Origin: Hirudo medicinalis
Lineage: Eukaryota; Annelida; Clitellata; Hirudinida; Hirudinidae
Direction of reading: 5' to 3'
NCBI GenBank assembly: GCA_011800805.1
Contig: MPNW01001235.1
Coordinates: forward strand, 4,140 to 22,438
Length of the DNA stretch: 18,299 nt
The position numbers and the translations under genes were made by a program. Positions 1 through 10,021 of the stretch are shown here, piece by piece (within the stretch, counting starts at the first letter, position 1; each line of letters begins with the position of its first letter). The notes under the pieces are model-generated. The model was given only the letters and a program-made list of their open reading frames with translations. It had not been told where the DNA came from and did not search any database.

Positions 1-25
1 TACAGTACAGTACAGTACACAGTAC
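1..25. repeat. TACAG pentanucleotide repeat at window edge
   Basis: TACAGTACAGTACAGTACAC followed by AGTAC; it may extend beyond the window. Confidence 0.8.
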
Positions 26-264
26 TCCTCCATGGAGCTGGTCTTGTTTTTTGTACTTCCATCGCCGTAAACAATTATCTCAGCCGTAGGAGCACAATCA
101 CAGGCCTTACACGAGGCTCTACGTCATCGTCCAATAGTACGCTCCCCTGAAAGCGTCAGGTTTCTCTCGCCTTGAGTTTTACAATCCCAACGTCTGGCCA
201 TATGAATGAACACAAAGGACAGGTACCAGGGTGAACCATTCGATGTATGCCAGGTATGTCAGGC

Positions 265-300
265 GTTCGTTTGTTCATTCATTCGTTCGTTCGTTCATTT
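265..300. repeat. TTCG/TTCA tetranucleotide repeat
   Basis: Mixed TTCG, TTTG and TTCA units; degenerate similar sequence continues to about 350. Confidence 0.8.
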
Positions 301-898
301 GATCACTCACCGATTCACACGCTCACTCATTCACCGGTTCGTCGGCTCGATCGTTATTCATGACTGACACTCTTGGCATGATTCTTTCACAATCTCAGAT
401 GTCTAAACTTGACCAAGAATTTTATCGGGACAATTACTAAGCCGTCGTTGGTATGACAGTGTTCCAAAGTTTGGGGCTAGGGTAACCCTAACTTAACCCT
501 TGCAGACTGCCAAACGATCCCAGTCCGAAATCACAATTAGAGTACAAAACTTTAAAATCTGTCACCGAATCTAAACGACTCGCATCGTCTAAAGACACGG
601 CGCATCGCTCGGGGTTGCCGAGCTCCCCCCTCTTCCTGGAAAGTCGAGGTCGAAAGATCCTCGATGAGAGAAAGTCGAGACCTCTCTGCGTCATCGGAAT
701 GTACCGAGACAAAAGCAAAGAATCTGTAAACAAAGTTAAACCTCCGAATAATCTGAAGAAATCGGAGAAATGTGCCTTTCGTGCCTTTGTAATGCTTTTG
801 GTTCGCAGGGGGCAGGTTTGAGATTGAGAGATATCGAGAGGAACCTGTTTAGGACGAATTCACAAGAAAAATTTGAGATTTCTAAGCAGGCAAATATC

Positions 899-941
899 AA
901 TCCTTCATTCTTCCATTTATTCTTCCATTTATTCTTCCATC
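899..941. repeat. 12-bp tandem repeat, 3 copies
   Basis: TTCTTCCATTTA occurs about three times in tandem (last copy diverges to CCATCCGT). The minus-strand frame reads a KNKW repeat, part of an unsupported 140-codon frame. Confidence 0.85.
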
Positions 942-1305
942 CGTCCACCAAGAAAAACAAGGAGTCATCAATCATTAAAAAATTCCCAACAGGTGAACAG
1001 TCGCTACAGGCAGGTGAGCGGACGTGGTCCCGGATTTTAATCAATTCGTAGTGGTGTCGTCGAAACGTCAAAACAATGACAGAAGTCGAATTGGTCACGA
1101 GGAGGCTCCAAAAACCCGGCAGAGCTTTCCTCGGGTCGTCTTCGTGCTTCGACGACAAAAGCCGTTCGAACGACGAATCAAAAATCTTTCGAGAAGAAAA
1201 CGTCCATCAAATTGACAGGAATTTTGCTCGGCAGGGAGGCATCGGGAGGTTTACAGTAAGGTTTCTTTTATGGCAACTTTTGAGACTCTGCCATGAACAA
1301 TAGGA

Positions 1306-1359
1306 CATGAGTGTCCAAGCAGAACAATGTTGCATGAGTGTCCGAGCAGAACAACAGCC
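1306..1359. repeat. 27-bp direct repeat, 2 copies
   Basis: CATGAGTGTCCAAGCAGAAC starts at 1306 and, with one change (AAG to GAG), again at 1333. Confidence 0.85.
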
Positions 1360-1613
1360 TTCAGGTGGAGCACAGTGGTGACAAAAGCTGAGTCATTTCT
1401 CGGTACTAAAACTCATGGCTCGTAAGAGACTTTTAGTGTTTTACTCAAGATTTGTTTATTTAAGTTGTAAATACAAAAGTGCTAAAATACATGCATTTGA
1501 CTCACGTTGCACATTAAATTTATTAATGAGCAACCAAAAATTCACAAAGCGAAGTACAAAGCGATTAGGAATGCCTGATTTTTTAATCTGACCCAAAATC
1601 TCTGCCAGACACG

Positions 1614-1639
1614 CGTTGTCTAAACGGTGCTAGACAACG
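1614..1639. other. Perfect 9-bp hairpin
   Basis: CGTTGTCTA (1614-1622) and TAGACAACG (1631-1639) around an 8-nt loop. No U-tract or gene nearby gives it a role. Confidence 0.8.
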
Positions 1640-2430
1640 TCTGCTACCACCGCACAACGCAGTTGGTTATTAACAATCTGCATTAGCTTTTGGCCATGTC
1701 GGCTGAAACATCGTAATTAATTGGCCATCTTTAAACTCTGCCAAAGCCTCAGCAACGAACAATTAATAACAAGAACCTCGTGGAGGATTAAATCTTTGGT
1801 ATGGCGATAAAGAGCGCCCAAGAAAAAAATCCCACCTTCAAATGGTTCAGCCAGGTTAAATCAATTTCAATCCATTCAACATTTCCTGTGCAGATAATCA
1901 ACTTATGCGTGTGACACGCCGGCATCAAAGGAGAACCAAAACGACTGTATAAAGCTAGACGCAACCCAATGAAACAGTAAAGAAACCAATGGTTAGGTTT
2001 AAAAGTTAACGCGATTCGAAACAAAATCGAATCCAGTTGCTCGAAACTTTAATATCAGCGCCGGGCCGCAAAAATCCGATTCAGTAAATATTTATTCGAG
2101 TACAGACCTTCAAAATGTCTTTTAAAAAAATTCATCAAAAGTCAATTTTCCAATCTTAACGCGAGATCTTGACGCGAACTATGTTGCTAATGAAAACCCG
2201 TGCATATTCTATATCTTTCGTTCGTAGTCGAGAGAGGAGAGATAGCGACGGATTCGTGAGGGTGTTAATGAGGAGAGATGACGAGGATTGGAGAGAGAGA
2301 AAAATAAAGATGAATATTACGATGAGAAGCAGACACCCTTTACTAGCGGAAGCAGCCGGCTGAAAGAGGAAGCTAATTACCTCGTCCCGATTGGTCGGTT
2401 GTGCGGTGGGCGGAGTCGGAATCGGTAACA

Positions 2431-2467
2431 GCAACAACAATAACAACAACAACAACAACAACAACAA
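2431..2467. repeat. AAC microsatellite
   Basis: CAACAACAATAACAACAAC and further AAC units, near-perfect. Confidence 0.95.
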
Positions 2468-2522
2468 ACATAATAACTGCAATGACGGTTACGACCACGA
2501 ACGATTGGCAACAATAATAACA

Positions 2523-2526
<4 letters not shown>

Positions 2527-2568
<42 letters not shown>

Positions 2569-2642
2569 TGACGATGATGACGATGACGATGACGGTGATG
2601 ATGATGACGATGATGACGATGATAATAATGGAGATGATGATG
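2527..2642. repeat. GAC/GAT triplet repeat
   Basis: About 115 bp of interspersed GAC and GAT units with an imperfect hexamer period (GATGAC). Open frames of poly-Asp/Thr/Met or poly-Ser type through it are incidental. Confidence 0.95.
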
Positions 2643-2714
2643 AAAGAACCAACTTGTTAAGTCATCTCGACTAACCTCGTTAATCGCCTTTTTATAAATT
2701 GGGTATTGTTTGTA

Positions 2715-2746
2715 ACGACGACGAAGACGAAATCAATAATAATAAA

Positions 2747-2780
<34 letters not shown>

Positions 2781-2793
2781 GTTGATGATGATG

Positions 2794-2835
<42 letters not shown>
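2715..2835. repeat. Compound GAC/GAT/AAT microsatellite
   Basis: Starts with ACGACGACGAAGACG, then a GAT run (about 2747-2780), a short break, and an AAT run (about 2801-2834). Confidence 0.95.
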
Positions 2836-3214
2836 TCAATTAATACAACTAATCATTTAATGATATCATTCTACTAAAAATAAATAAATAACAACAAATA
2901 CCATCATATTTGCGTAACAATCACTAAGCTGTCCCTCTCAAGATAAGTTAGTAAAGGACGATAAGGCATACCAGGTACCTTAGACGGACCACCAACGGTA
3001 CGGATGCGATCGGCCGGATGGAATCAATCCAGACAAGGACCGGATAAACTTTATCGTCAGGTAAAGAAACAAGTCATTAGTGGAAACCTTATGAAGGCAT
3101 ACATTTGGAGTCTTTCCAAGGCATTTGGCTGAGAGTGAGGTTCGAACTCAAGAGCTTTCCATCAATTAACATAGCAACGGCGTGGGTTGAGAGGTGGTTA
3201 AAAGGGTAGTCTGA

Positions 3215-3236
3215 GATGCGGGGTAATGCCCGCATC
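3215..3236. other. Perfect 8-bp GC-rich hairpin
   Basis: GATGCGGG and CCCGCATC around a 6-nt loop; the sequence before it (GTGGTTAAAAGGG) resembles a Pol III A box. Confidence 0.75.
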
Positions 3237-3279
3237 AGTCAATAAGTTGGAGAAATGGTTATCATTACTACCGACTTTA

Positions 3280-3355
3280 TTACTATTATTATTATTATTA
3301 TTATAATAAAAATATAATCACTACATCGTCATCATCATCATCATCATCATCATCA
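3280..3355. repeat. ATT then ATC microsatellite
   Basis: An ATT run (about 3280-3303) followed after 20 bp by an ATC run (about 3326-3354). Confidence 0.93.
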
Positions 3356-3805
3356 CAGTTATGGTAGTAGTTGTCGATAATGTTTCATGGCAATTATCAT
3401 CACCATCATTAGAGCTGCTGTCATTGTCAGCAGCGCTACGTGCTTGCCTCGACCCACGCGCCAAAGCCCGGCAAAGACAGGTGCGCGACCCGCAAGTCAC
3501 GGGACAGCTATGCGAGGAATGCTGTCGGCGACAAGAACTTCCATCGCTACATTGACCACAGCGACTGCAAAGGCCGCAACGGCTACAGCGACTGCAAAAC
3601 TAATAGCGCATCGGTTCCACAACACAGAATGACCGGGTCCATTGCCCATTGAAATTCTGAGCTTCGACCAATAGGCCGTTCAGCTCAACCTGGTTATAAA
3701 AAGAAGATCACCCCACACTAGGTAAGCTCGATGTTTTATTCTCATGAATATTAATTGAGTAATTAATTATTAATTAGGTAATTAAAATGAATGTAATTAT
3801 CAAAA

Positions 3806-3992
3806 TTGGCGGGCAGATTGGCCGAATGGGTTGCGTTCCTGCATGCGACGGTAATGGCAACAGTCGTGATGTGTCGTGTTCGAAACCCAGCCTGCACTGC
3901 CGCAAGCTCCCTTGGGAAGGTGCGCTATATAAATGGTTAACAAGAAGCGCCTCCGACGCTGTGCATACGGCGCTATATAAATGAGACACATT
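3806..3992 (+). mobile_element. tRNA-derived SINE copy 1
   Basis: A tRNA-like head carries an A-box-like TGGCCGAATGGG (about 3818-3829) and a B box GTTCGAAACCC (3879-3889). After the head comes a non-tRNA body with GCGCTATATAAATG occurring twice (about 3922 and 3970). A diverged copy of the same sequence lies on the other strand at 9050-9228, sharing GTTGCGTTCCTGCATGCG and TGTGTCGTGTTCGAAACCC. Two dispersed copies in opposite orientations with internal Pol III promoter boxes are the mark of a SINE. No clear target duplication was found. Open frames across it are incidental. Confidence 0.75.
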
Positions 3993-4320
3993 TACATTAT
4001 GGCCGGTGTTATGATTCTGCCGACATCGACGATAACTGTGATCACAAGTTGAGTTAATAATCGTGATATGATAATTGATATGCAAATGAATAATTCAAAA
4101 CAACAACAACATCATCAAGAAGCCAATAAATACTAATTGGCTGACAATGCTTACGAATAGATTATGACACATCCATTCATTGTAGTCACGTTACTCGTAT
4201 TACTCATACCCAATAGGGCAGTAACCGACCCCGACCGGCCCACCAATCTTAGAGGGGGCCGTCCGACGTCAGGGTGCTCGAATTGGAGCGAGGGCGTAAA
4301 TCATTTTCCCACCGCTACCG

Positions 4321-4475
4321 TGACCCGATCAGGTCGTCAAGGTCAAGTTATTCAGTTCACTCGAGGAGTGTGCCTTGACATGCCACCAGTGGCAAAAAGA
4401 GGTCAAAAGCTGTGGCTTTCAGAGGTGAAAGGTCACACGGGGGGTTTTAGCGACGACGTTGTAGGGGTGACGTCA
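4321..4475. promoter_or_regulatory. Cluster of nuclear-receptor half-sites plus a CRE
   Basis: Within 155 bp: TGACCC (4321-4326, minus-strand GGGTCA), TCAAGGTCA (4337-4345, extended half-site), AGGTCA (4400-4405), AGGTGA-A-AGGTCA (4423-4435, a DR1 arrangement) and the palindromic CRE TGACGTCA (4468-4475). The motifs are seen exactly; a regulatory role is inferred. The cluster overlaps a 105-codon open frame at 4164-4481 that I do not call as a gene. Confidence 0.35.
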
Positions 4476-4547
4476 TTGTAAACAGAAGAACATTTGAATT
4501 CTATCTAATGGAGCAGAGGTCGGAGTTCTTAAAAGAAATTTTAATAC

Positions 4548-4690
4548 TGATGATGATGATGGTGATGACGACGACTACGATGATGATGATGAGGAGGAGG
4601 ATGATGGTGGTGATGATGATGATGACGACGATGACGCTGATGATGATGATCATGATGATGATGACGATGATTATGACGATGATGATAACC
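4548..4690. repeat. GAT/GAC/GAG triplet repeat, left arm of inverted pair
   Basis: About 140 bp of GAT-type triplets with GGT, GAC and GAG variants on the plus strand. It faces an ATC-type run at 4757-4826, so the two could pair as a long imperfect hairpin. Confidence 0.95.
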
Positions 4691-4756
4691 ATCATTTGAC
4701 CGAGCGACATTCAATCGCATTATCTTCTGCATCACCATCGCGATTACCACTCCTAT

Positions 4757-4771
4757 CGTCATCACCATCAC

Positions 4772-4803
<32 letters not shown>

Positions 4804-4826
4804 CCACCACCATCATCATCATCATC
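4757..4826. repeat. ATC/ACC triplet repeat, right arm of inverted pair
   Basis: ATCGTCATCACCATCACC and then a long ATC run with a CACCACCACC break. It is complementary in kind to 4548-4690. Confidence 0.95.
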
Positions 4827-4946
4827 CCAGTCAGCTCAGCTCGGGTTCGCATAAAATATTCACATCGGCACCTGTCACTCTCACAGGCAAAACAAGGCCC
4901 GTGATAAGCGATCGATATATTAGATTAGAGGAGGTTAAATCATAAA

Positions 4947-4950
<4 letters not shown>

Positions 4951-4982
<32 letters not shown>

Positions 4983-5105
4983 CAATAATAACAATAATAA
5001 TAATAACAACAACAACAATAATAATAATAATAACAATAATAATAATAATAACAACAACAACAATAATAATAATAATAACAACAACAACAATAATAATAAT
5101 AATAA
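4951..5105. repeat. AAT/AAC microsatellite with block periodicity
   Basis: 155 bp made only of AAT and AAC triplets. Runs of three to four AAC alternate with runs of four to six AAT, recurring three times in the right half, which points to block duplication rather than simple slippage. It encodes nothing; the poly-Leu frame on the minus strand is incidental. Confidence 0.96.
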
Positions 5106-5276
5106 CTGAATTAACATTGACAGCATGAATAATTAATGATATTAATTAATTAATTAACAGAGACTAATGTAACATTACTCAAAGAGTCTACAGAAAGCTT
5201 CCTGACCCATCATTTTCGTTCTCGAATGCTCTTACATAAGCTTTTGCGACGCTCGAATTGGCAGCCAGCTCCAGAA

Positions 5277-5403
5277 ATGGATGGATGAATAGATGGATGG
5301 AGCGAGGGATGTGAGGATGGATGGATGGATGGAGCGAGGGATGTGAGGTTGGATGGATGGAGCGAGGGATGTGAGGATGGATGGATGGATGGAGCAAGGG
5401 ATG
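5277..5403. repeat. GGAT-based minisatellite, 28/32-bp units
   Basis: Four copies of GGAGCGAGGGATGTGAG (the last diverged to GGAGCAAGGGATG) at 5299, 5331, 5359 and 5391, separated by GGAT tetranucleotides whose number varies (spacing 32, 28, 32). Open frames through it on the minus strand (Ser-Ile-His-Pro repeats) are a by-product of the repeat. Confidence 0.93.
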
Positions 5404-5914
5404 CCAAGGGAGAGATCGATCCCTTAGACGAGAGTGATGAACTGATCAACAGCCAGTGTTTTGAGAGACAAGGATGACGTAGACGCTTGGAAAATATTAA
5501 CAACCAATCAGCTGACAGCACCCGGCTTCTGGACTCCCAGGGGGTAGACATGAGGACAGAGAGGCAAACTGAGGCGTACATCAGGCGTACACGGAAAGAG
5601 AAATACAAATATGGAGAGGATGCCACACAAGGAGCCTTGAGAGTAAGAATGCATAGCAATGAGCACTTAGCAGGTCCGACCATTCATGTATTATCCCCTC
5701 ACCTCCGTCACGATCTCACCGATCTCTTACATTTTTTTATCACCTTTCCTGCGATTCAGCTTCTTCACTCTCTCACTTTTTTGCCTTCAATGTCTCTCTC
5801 CCACTAGTTTCTTTAACAACCGTAGTACCCTGGATATTTCAACACGCACATGCTCCTGCACGTGCTCGAACCAGCTAGCTGCATAGTAAACTGGGTTGCG
5901 TGAGATATTGAGGC

Positions 5915-5948
5915 CGAGAGAGAGAGAGGAGAGAGAGAAGGAGGAGGA
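5915..5948. repeat. GA-rich purine tract
   Basis: GAGAGAGAGAGAGGAGAGAG type sequence running into GGAGGAGG. Confidence 0.85.
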
Positions 5949-6339
5949 AAACTGGCAGCTGGATTCTGACCGAAGAAAGGCGGCCTCCGCCGATCGACTA
6001 ATCGCTAATTAGACGCAAAACAATGAAATCCGACTGAAATTTATTCAAAGTCATTAAATTGATCAATTTCTGTTTTCATTTCATTTTTTTAGACTAAAAA
6101 TAAAAAACAACGACCAATGAGAAATTGGCAACGAAAAAATGCGCAGTCTAACTTGAATCCCTGACGGCGGTTGCTCGGAAAACTCCACTCCGACGGAACT
6201 ACTTCGTTGTTTTGTTTTTGTTTTAAAGGCGAAGAACAAACTCGAAAAAAAAAAGAACAGAAAAACTTCATCAAGTCTGCAGTCGTTAAGAATTCAAATT
6301 TAAAAGATAATTTTATTCAAAATTATCATCTCGGAAGTC

Positions 6340-6660
6340 TTCCAGACGTTCCTTGATGGGTCATCATTGTTTATCCTCGGAGCTCCACTGTTTATCCTAC
6401 GCTAGGTAATAATGGTGCTAAATATGGCTCTCGCCATTGATCCTATAGCTACAGCAGACGGTGGGCGGAGTCTAGCCGTCCGGTAGGCGTGGCCTGCATA
6501 ATTAGCCGAACGGATGCTACGCCAGCTGTTTTGCTTAATGAGCAGTTACGCAACAGGTCGTGGCTATTTTTAGAAGCGGCCTGCCATTGGTCGGAATTTT
6601 TCTTTCATAAGATTTTTGAATCGCCGGTGGAATTACCTGTCCGCCGGATCGTTCCTGTTT
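6340..6660. promoter_or_regulatory. Promoter-like GC/CCAAT motif cluster
   Basis: Contains CGGTGGGCGGAGTC (6459-6472, GC/CACCC box), AGGCGTGGCC (about 6486-6495), TTACGCAAC (about 6546, C/EBP-like) and CCATTGGTCGG (6584-6594, inverted CCAAT box) in DNA more GC-rich than its surroundings. No downstream gene could be recognised on either strand close to it. Confidence 0.3.
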
Positions 6661-7082
6661 TTTGTTTTTTTTAGAAATTAAATTATTTCATAAAATGTTT
6701 TTATTGTTCGAGTGAATGAAATAATTTAATTATTTAAAAAATAATTTTTATCGGTGAAGCCGAGCCTCGCGTTTCAAGGATTAATTTAAAACACGCCCAG
6801 AGTATTTACAAATGAGTCGTTTTCGGCACTTTGTTCAGCCGGTTGTGTATTTGTCGGTGACCTGCTTTTTAATTTGACGGTGTTGTCAACAATTATTTTT
6901 TTTTATGGGGAAAGACGTAGTAATTACTGCGTTGCAGCGAAGGAGGGTCGGTAAATGCGTTCGTTCGTTCGATTATGTATTTATCAGTCACAACATTTTC
7001 GACCAGCCTCAGTCAATAGTGGCATAAAAGTGTGACTAATTATTAACAACTTAATTCATATCTCGGCTTGATTGTCAAGCCA

Positions 7083-7088
7083 TTTATT
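7083..7088 (-). terminator. Candidate poly(A) signal AATAAA of the four-pass gene
   Basis: TTTATT on the plus strand reads AATAAA on the minus strand, 278 nt beyond the stop codon of the four-pass membrane gene. It is followed directly, in the sense direction, by a 6-bp hairpin (7081-7065, GGCTTG/CAAGCC, 5-nt loop). The distance is reasonable for a 3' UTR, but other sites further on cannot be excluded. Confidence 0.45.
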
Positions 7089-7365
7089 AGCCGACAGAGG
7101 ACACTTAATGATCTGCTTTGAGGATAACAACACTAATAACCACGTGGCAGGAAATAATGGAAACTTTCATAAATTAAGAAATACCAGCACTTACAAATCA
7201 TAAAAACGATGACATTGTGGAATCGCTCGTTCAATGACTCAACTGATCGGACGCGATTGATAAAAAAGAAATCGAGTCGGGTTTGTCTCTCCCTGGGTTT
7301 GGCGGTCAGCCCGACCACGGCCGATCGGTCTTGCAAATCACAGAGCAAGGAGAGTAAGGTAGGGG

Positions 7366-8706
7366 TCAAGGGTTATACATGGAAGCCTGAGACTGCGAGA
7401 GATTCAGCATGGACCTCGATGAGTAATAGCTCTTGTAGGGAGTGGCATGACCGCTCAGAGCTGCCTGCCTGATGTTGGCCAGCTTGTTGTAGTGCTTCAT
7501 TCTTCTCTCCTTGCCAAAGAGGGCGTCCTTCAACTCTTGCCAGTAGGACACGACACAGAGCATGGCAACAATCTGTGTTGGAAACAAATGTCAGAATGAA
7601 CTAATTTGTTATTGTTCTCAACGAAGAGCTGTAATTTTAATCTTCAGGTTTCTGTAATCTTACTGATGTTACATTACATTTTAAATTGTTACGAATCCAT
7701 GTTGACAGTTTTAAATGTTTGTTATCATTGCAAGGTTTAATTACTTGCAAAACATCTTCATTCATCTAAACAAAATACACTGAAGCTATAAGAACTGGCA
7801 AGTTTATCACCCAAAGTCCATTACGAATAACTTTTCAACATTGCAACAACAAATTACTCATAAGCCATTATCGACCGGCTTCACGACTCATCCTCGCAGA
7901 ACATTATGGCAGGCGAATTACTCACCAGGATGACACTGTTTAGCAGCCAATAAACGGACACGACGATCGACTCGGGAACTGCAAACAGGACCTCCTGGAA
8001 TGAAGTTTGGTTAGCATTTTAAGACATTTCAATGCCCCTGAATAAATGTCTATTTAATTCTGAAAGACAAGATTGGTAAAATTGCAAAAAGCTGATTTTG
8101 GGTACTTTTTGAAACAAAAACACTGATTTTGTTCATGGAATTCTGTCGCAAAGCTGCGGAAGCACGTTCAATCTCGTCTTCCACGATTCCGAGTCGCCGG
8201 CGCCGAGTTCAAAACCTGCCTCGGAACGACCGTTGATTGGCTCGCTCGGACGGCAGCGACGACGCCGAAACATTAATTCCGTTTCTCAGACAAAATAATT
8301 GTGGGAGTTCCAGTAATCGCTAGGGTTGCTTCGACTATTTATAGACAAAACTGTTATGACAATGAATTGAAATTGTTGGGAACTCATTATCGTAACTACT
8401 CTGAATAATAAAGATCGATAATGACTCGACTGCCTCTGCAAACTGAAGTGTTCGTGACTCGACGGTCACCGGCTAGGAGAGCCAAACAATCCATATTTGT
8501 CGATTTTGTTATTATTGTAGATTGTAATGTTCATTTATAATAATCGGGGGTCCCTAGGCCACCCCGCACTGACCCTGAACCTATGACCTCCGATCCAAGC
8601 CAAGGTGTAAACGCCGATGAAGATGTCGTAGCATCTGTCGAGACCCATGAATATGAGCCAGGAGAATACCATCTTCTTGCCTTCATAAGCCTGTCATAAT
8701 AATGAC

Positions 8707-8737
<31 letters not shown>

Positions 8738-9325
8738 GTAGTTTAATGATGATGATGATGATGATGGTGATGGTAGTTTAATGATGATGATGATGGTGAT
8801 GGTAGTTTAATGATGATGATGATGATGGGAGTTTAATGATGCTGATGATGATGATGATTAGCTCAATATGAGTAGTTGAAAGGACTTGCAATAACATGCA
8901 GGCAATTATTATCAATGCCAGCACAACATCAGAGGATGAAAGACCTGATCTAAGATCAGGAATGAGCCTAGTACTTCTAATCAAGTTACTCATGTAATTA
9001 ATTAATTGAATCATCATCATCATCATGTCTTTTTCGTTTATCAGGTCTTTTGAGTGCCTCGTGCATCCTTGTGTAACAGGATGCGAAGGCACTTTGTTTG
9101 ATAGATCTACCATACATGTAGCGCCCCTTACCCCAGGGTGCTCCCGGTTGGCGCGGGCTGGGTTTCGAACACGACACATTACGTCCGCATGCAGGAACGC
9201 AACTCGTTCGGCAGGCTATCTTAAGTAACAGCAATTGAAAACTCAGCATAGTTAGCAATAGCATTAGTTCTTGTAATACGGACATTGTGTTTATAATATT
9301 CAGCAAATGAATGATGATGATGATG

Positions 9326-9363
<38 letters not shown>

Positions 9364-9783
9364 TAATAGTAATAATAATAATAAATAATAATGTTAATAA
9401 ATAATTAATAATAATATTTCTAGTGATGATGATGATGATGATAGTAATAATAATTATAAATAATAATAGTAATAATAATAATGATAATAAATAATTAATA
9501 ATAATATTGCTAGTGATGATGATGATGGCGATGATGATGATGATGATGATAACAGTATTATTAAAGTCAAACCAACGTAATTTATTCCAATGAGGAGGAC
9601 GAAGGCAGAGACGATCATGAAGAAGCTGACGAGTAGTTCAACGTAGACCAGCGGAATTATACCTGTGGTGACGATGATGACGACGACGATGATGATGATG
9701 ATGGAAGGAAGAAGAGTTAAAAACAAAACTGATGTTGTCCTTGATGATAGTAATCATCATAGTTACAGTATTATTAGAATTAC

Positions 9784-9826
<43 letters not shown>

Positions 9827-9907
9827 GTGATTGTTATTATTATTACTATTATTATTATTATTAATTATTATTATTATTATTATTATTAATTANATTATTA
9901 GAATTAC

Positions 9908-9953
<46 letters not shown>

Positions 9954-9990
9954 GTGATTGTTATTATTATTACTATTATTATTATTATTA

Positions 9991-10021
<31 letters not shown>

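Larger units (their letters stand above)
26..2430. other. Intergenic stretch, no gene recognised
   Basis: Apart from the small repeats and hairpin listed, nothing is recognisable. The longest open frames (736-1158 minus, 1788-2024 minus) have no known motif and lengths expected by chance. GATTGGTCGG and CGGTGGGCGGAGTC at 2389-2417 resemble the motif pair near 6459-6594. Confidence 0.6.
5404..7082. other. Intergenic stretch, no gene recognised
   Basis: Holds a GA tract and the promoter-like cluster listed separately; the rest is AT-rich with frequent stops. Open frames near 5487-5886 and 6089-6356 show no family resemblance. Confidence 0.55.

Noticed and set aside
736..1158. 140-codon minus-strand open frame with a KNKW repeat
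   Set aside because: No recognisable domain, the repeat comes from a 12-bp DNA repeat, and a frame this long is expected by chance in a window this size.
2377..2839. Poly-Ser, poly-Leu, poly-Ile and similar frames
   Set aside because: Direct translations of triplet microsatellites; the same applies to 4501-5126 and 9454-10016.
3137..3149. GAGGTTCGAACTC, a B-box-like palindrome with an A-box-like word nearby (about 3196)
   Set aside because: The A-box-like word lies downstream rather than upstream in the same orientation, and no tRNA fold can be built.
3787..3991. Small frames with CVPAC and SCSKP motifs, also seen at 8998-9306
   Set aside because: They match each other only because both lie in copies of the same SINE.
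5210..5683. 157-codon minus-strand open frame
   Set aside because: About a third is the translated GGAT minisatellite; the rest has no family resemblance.
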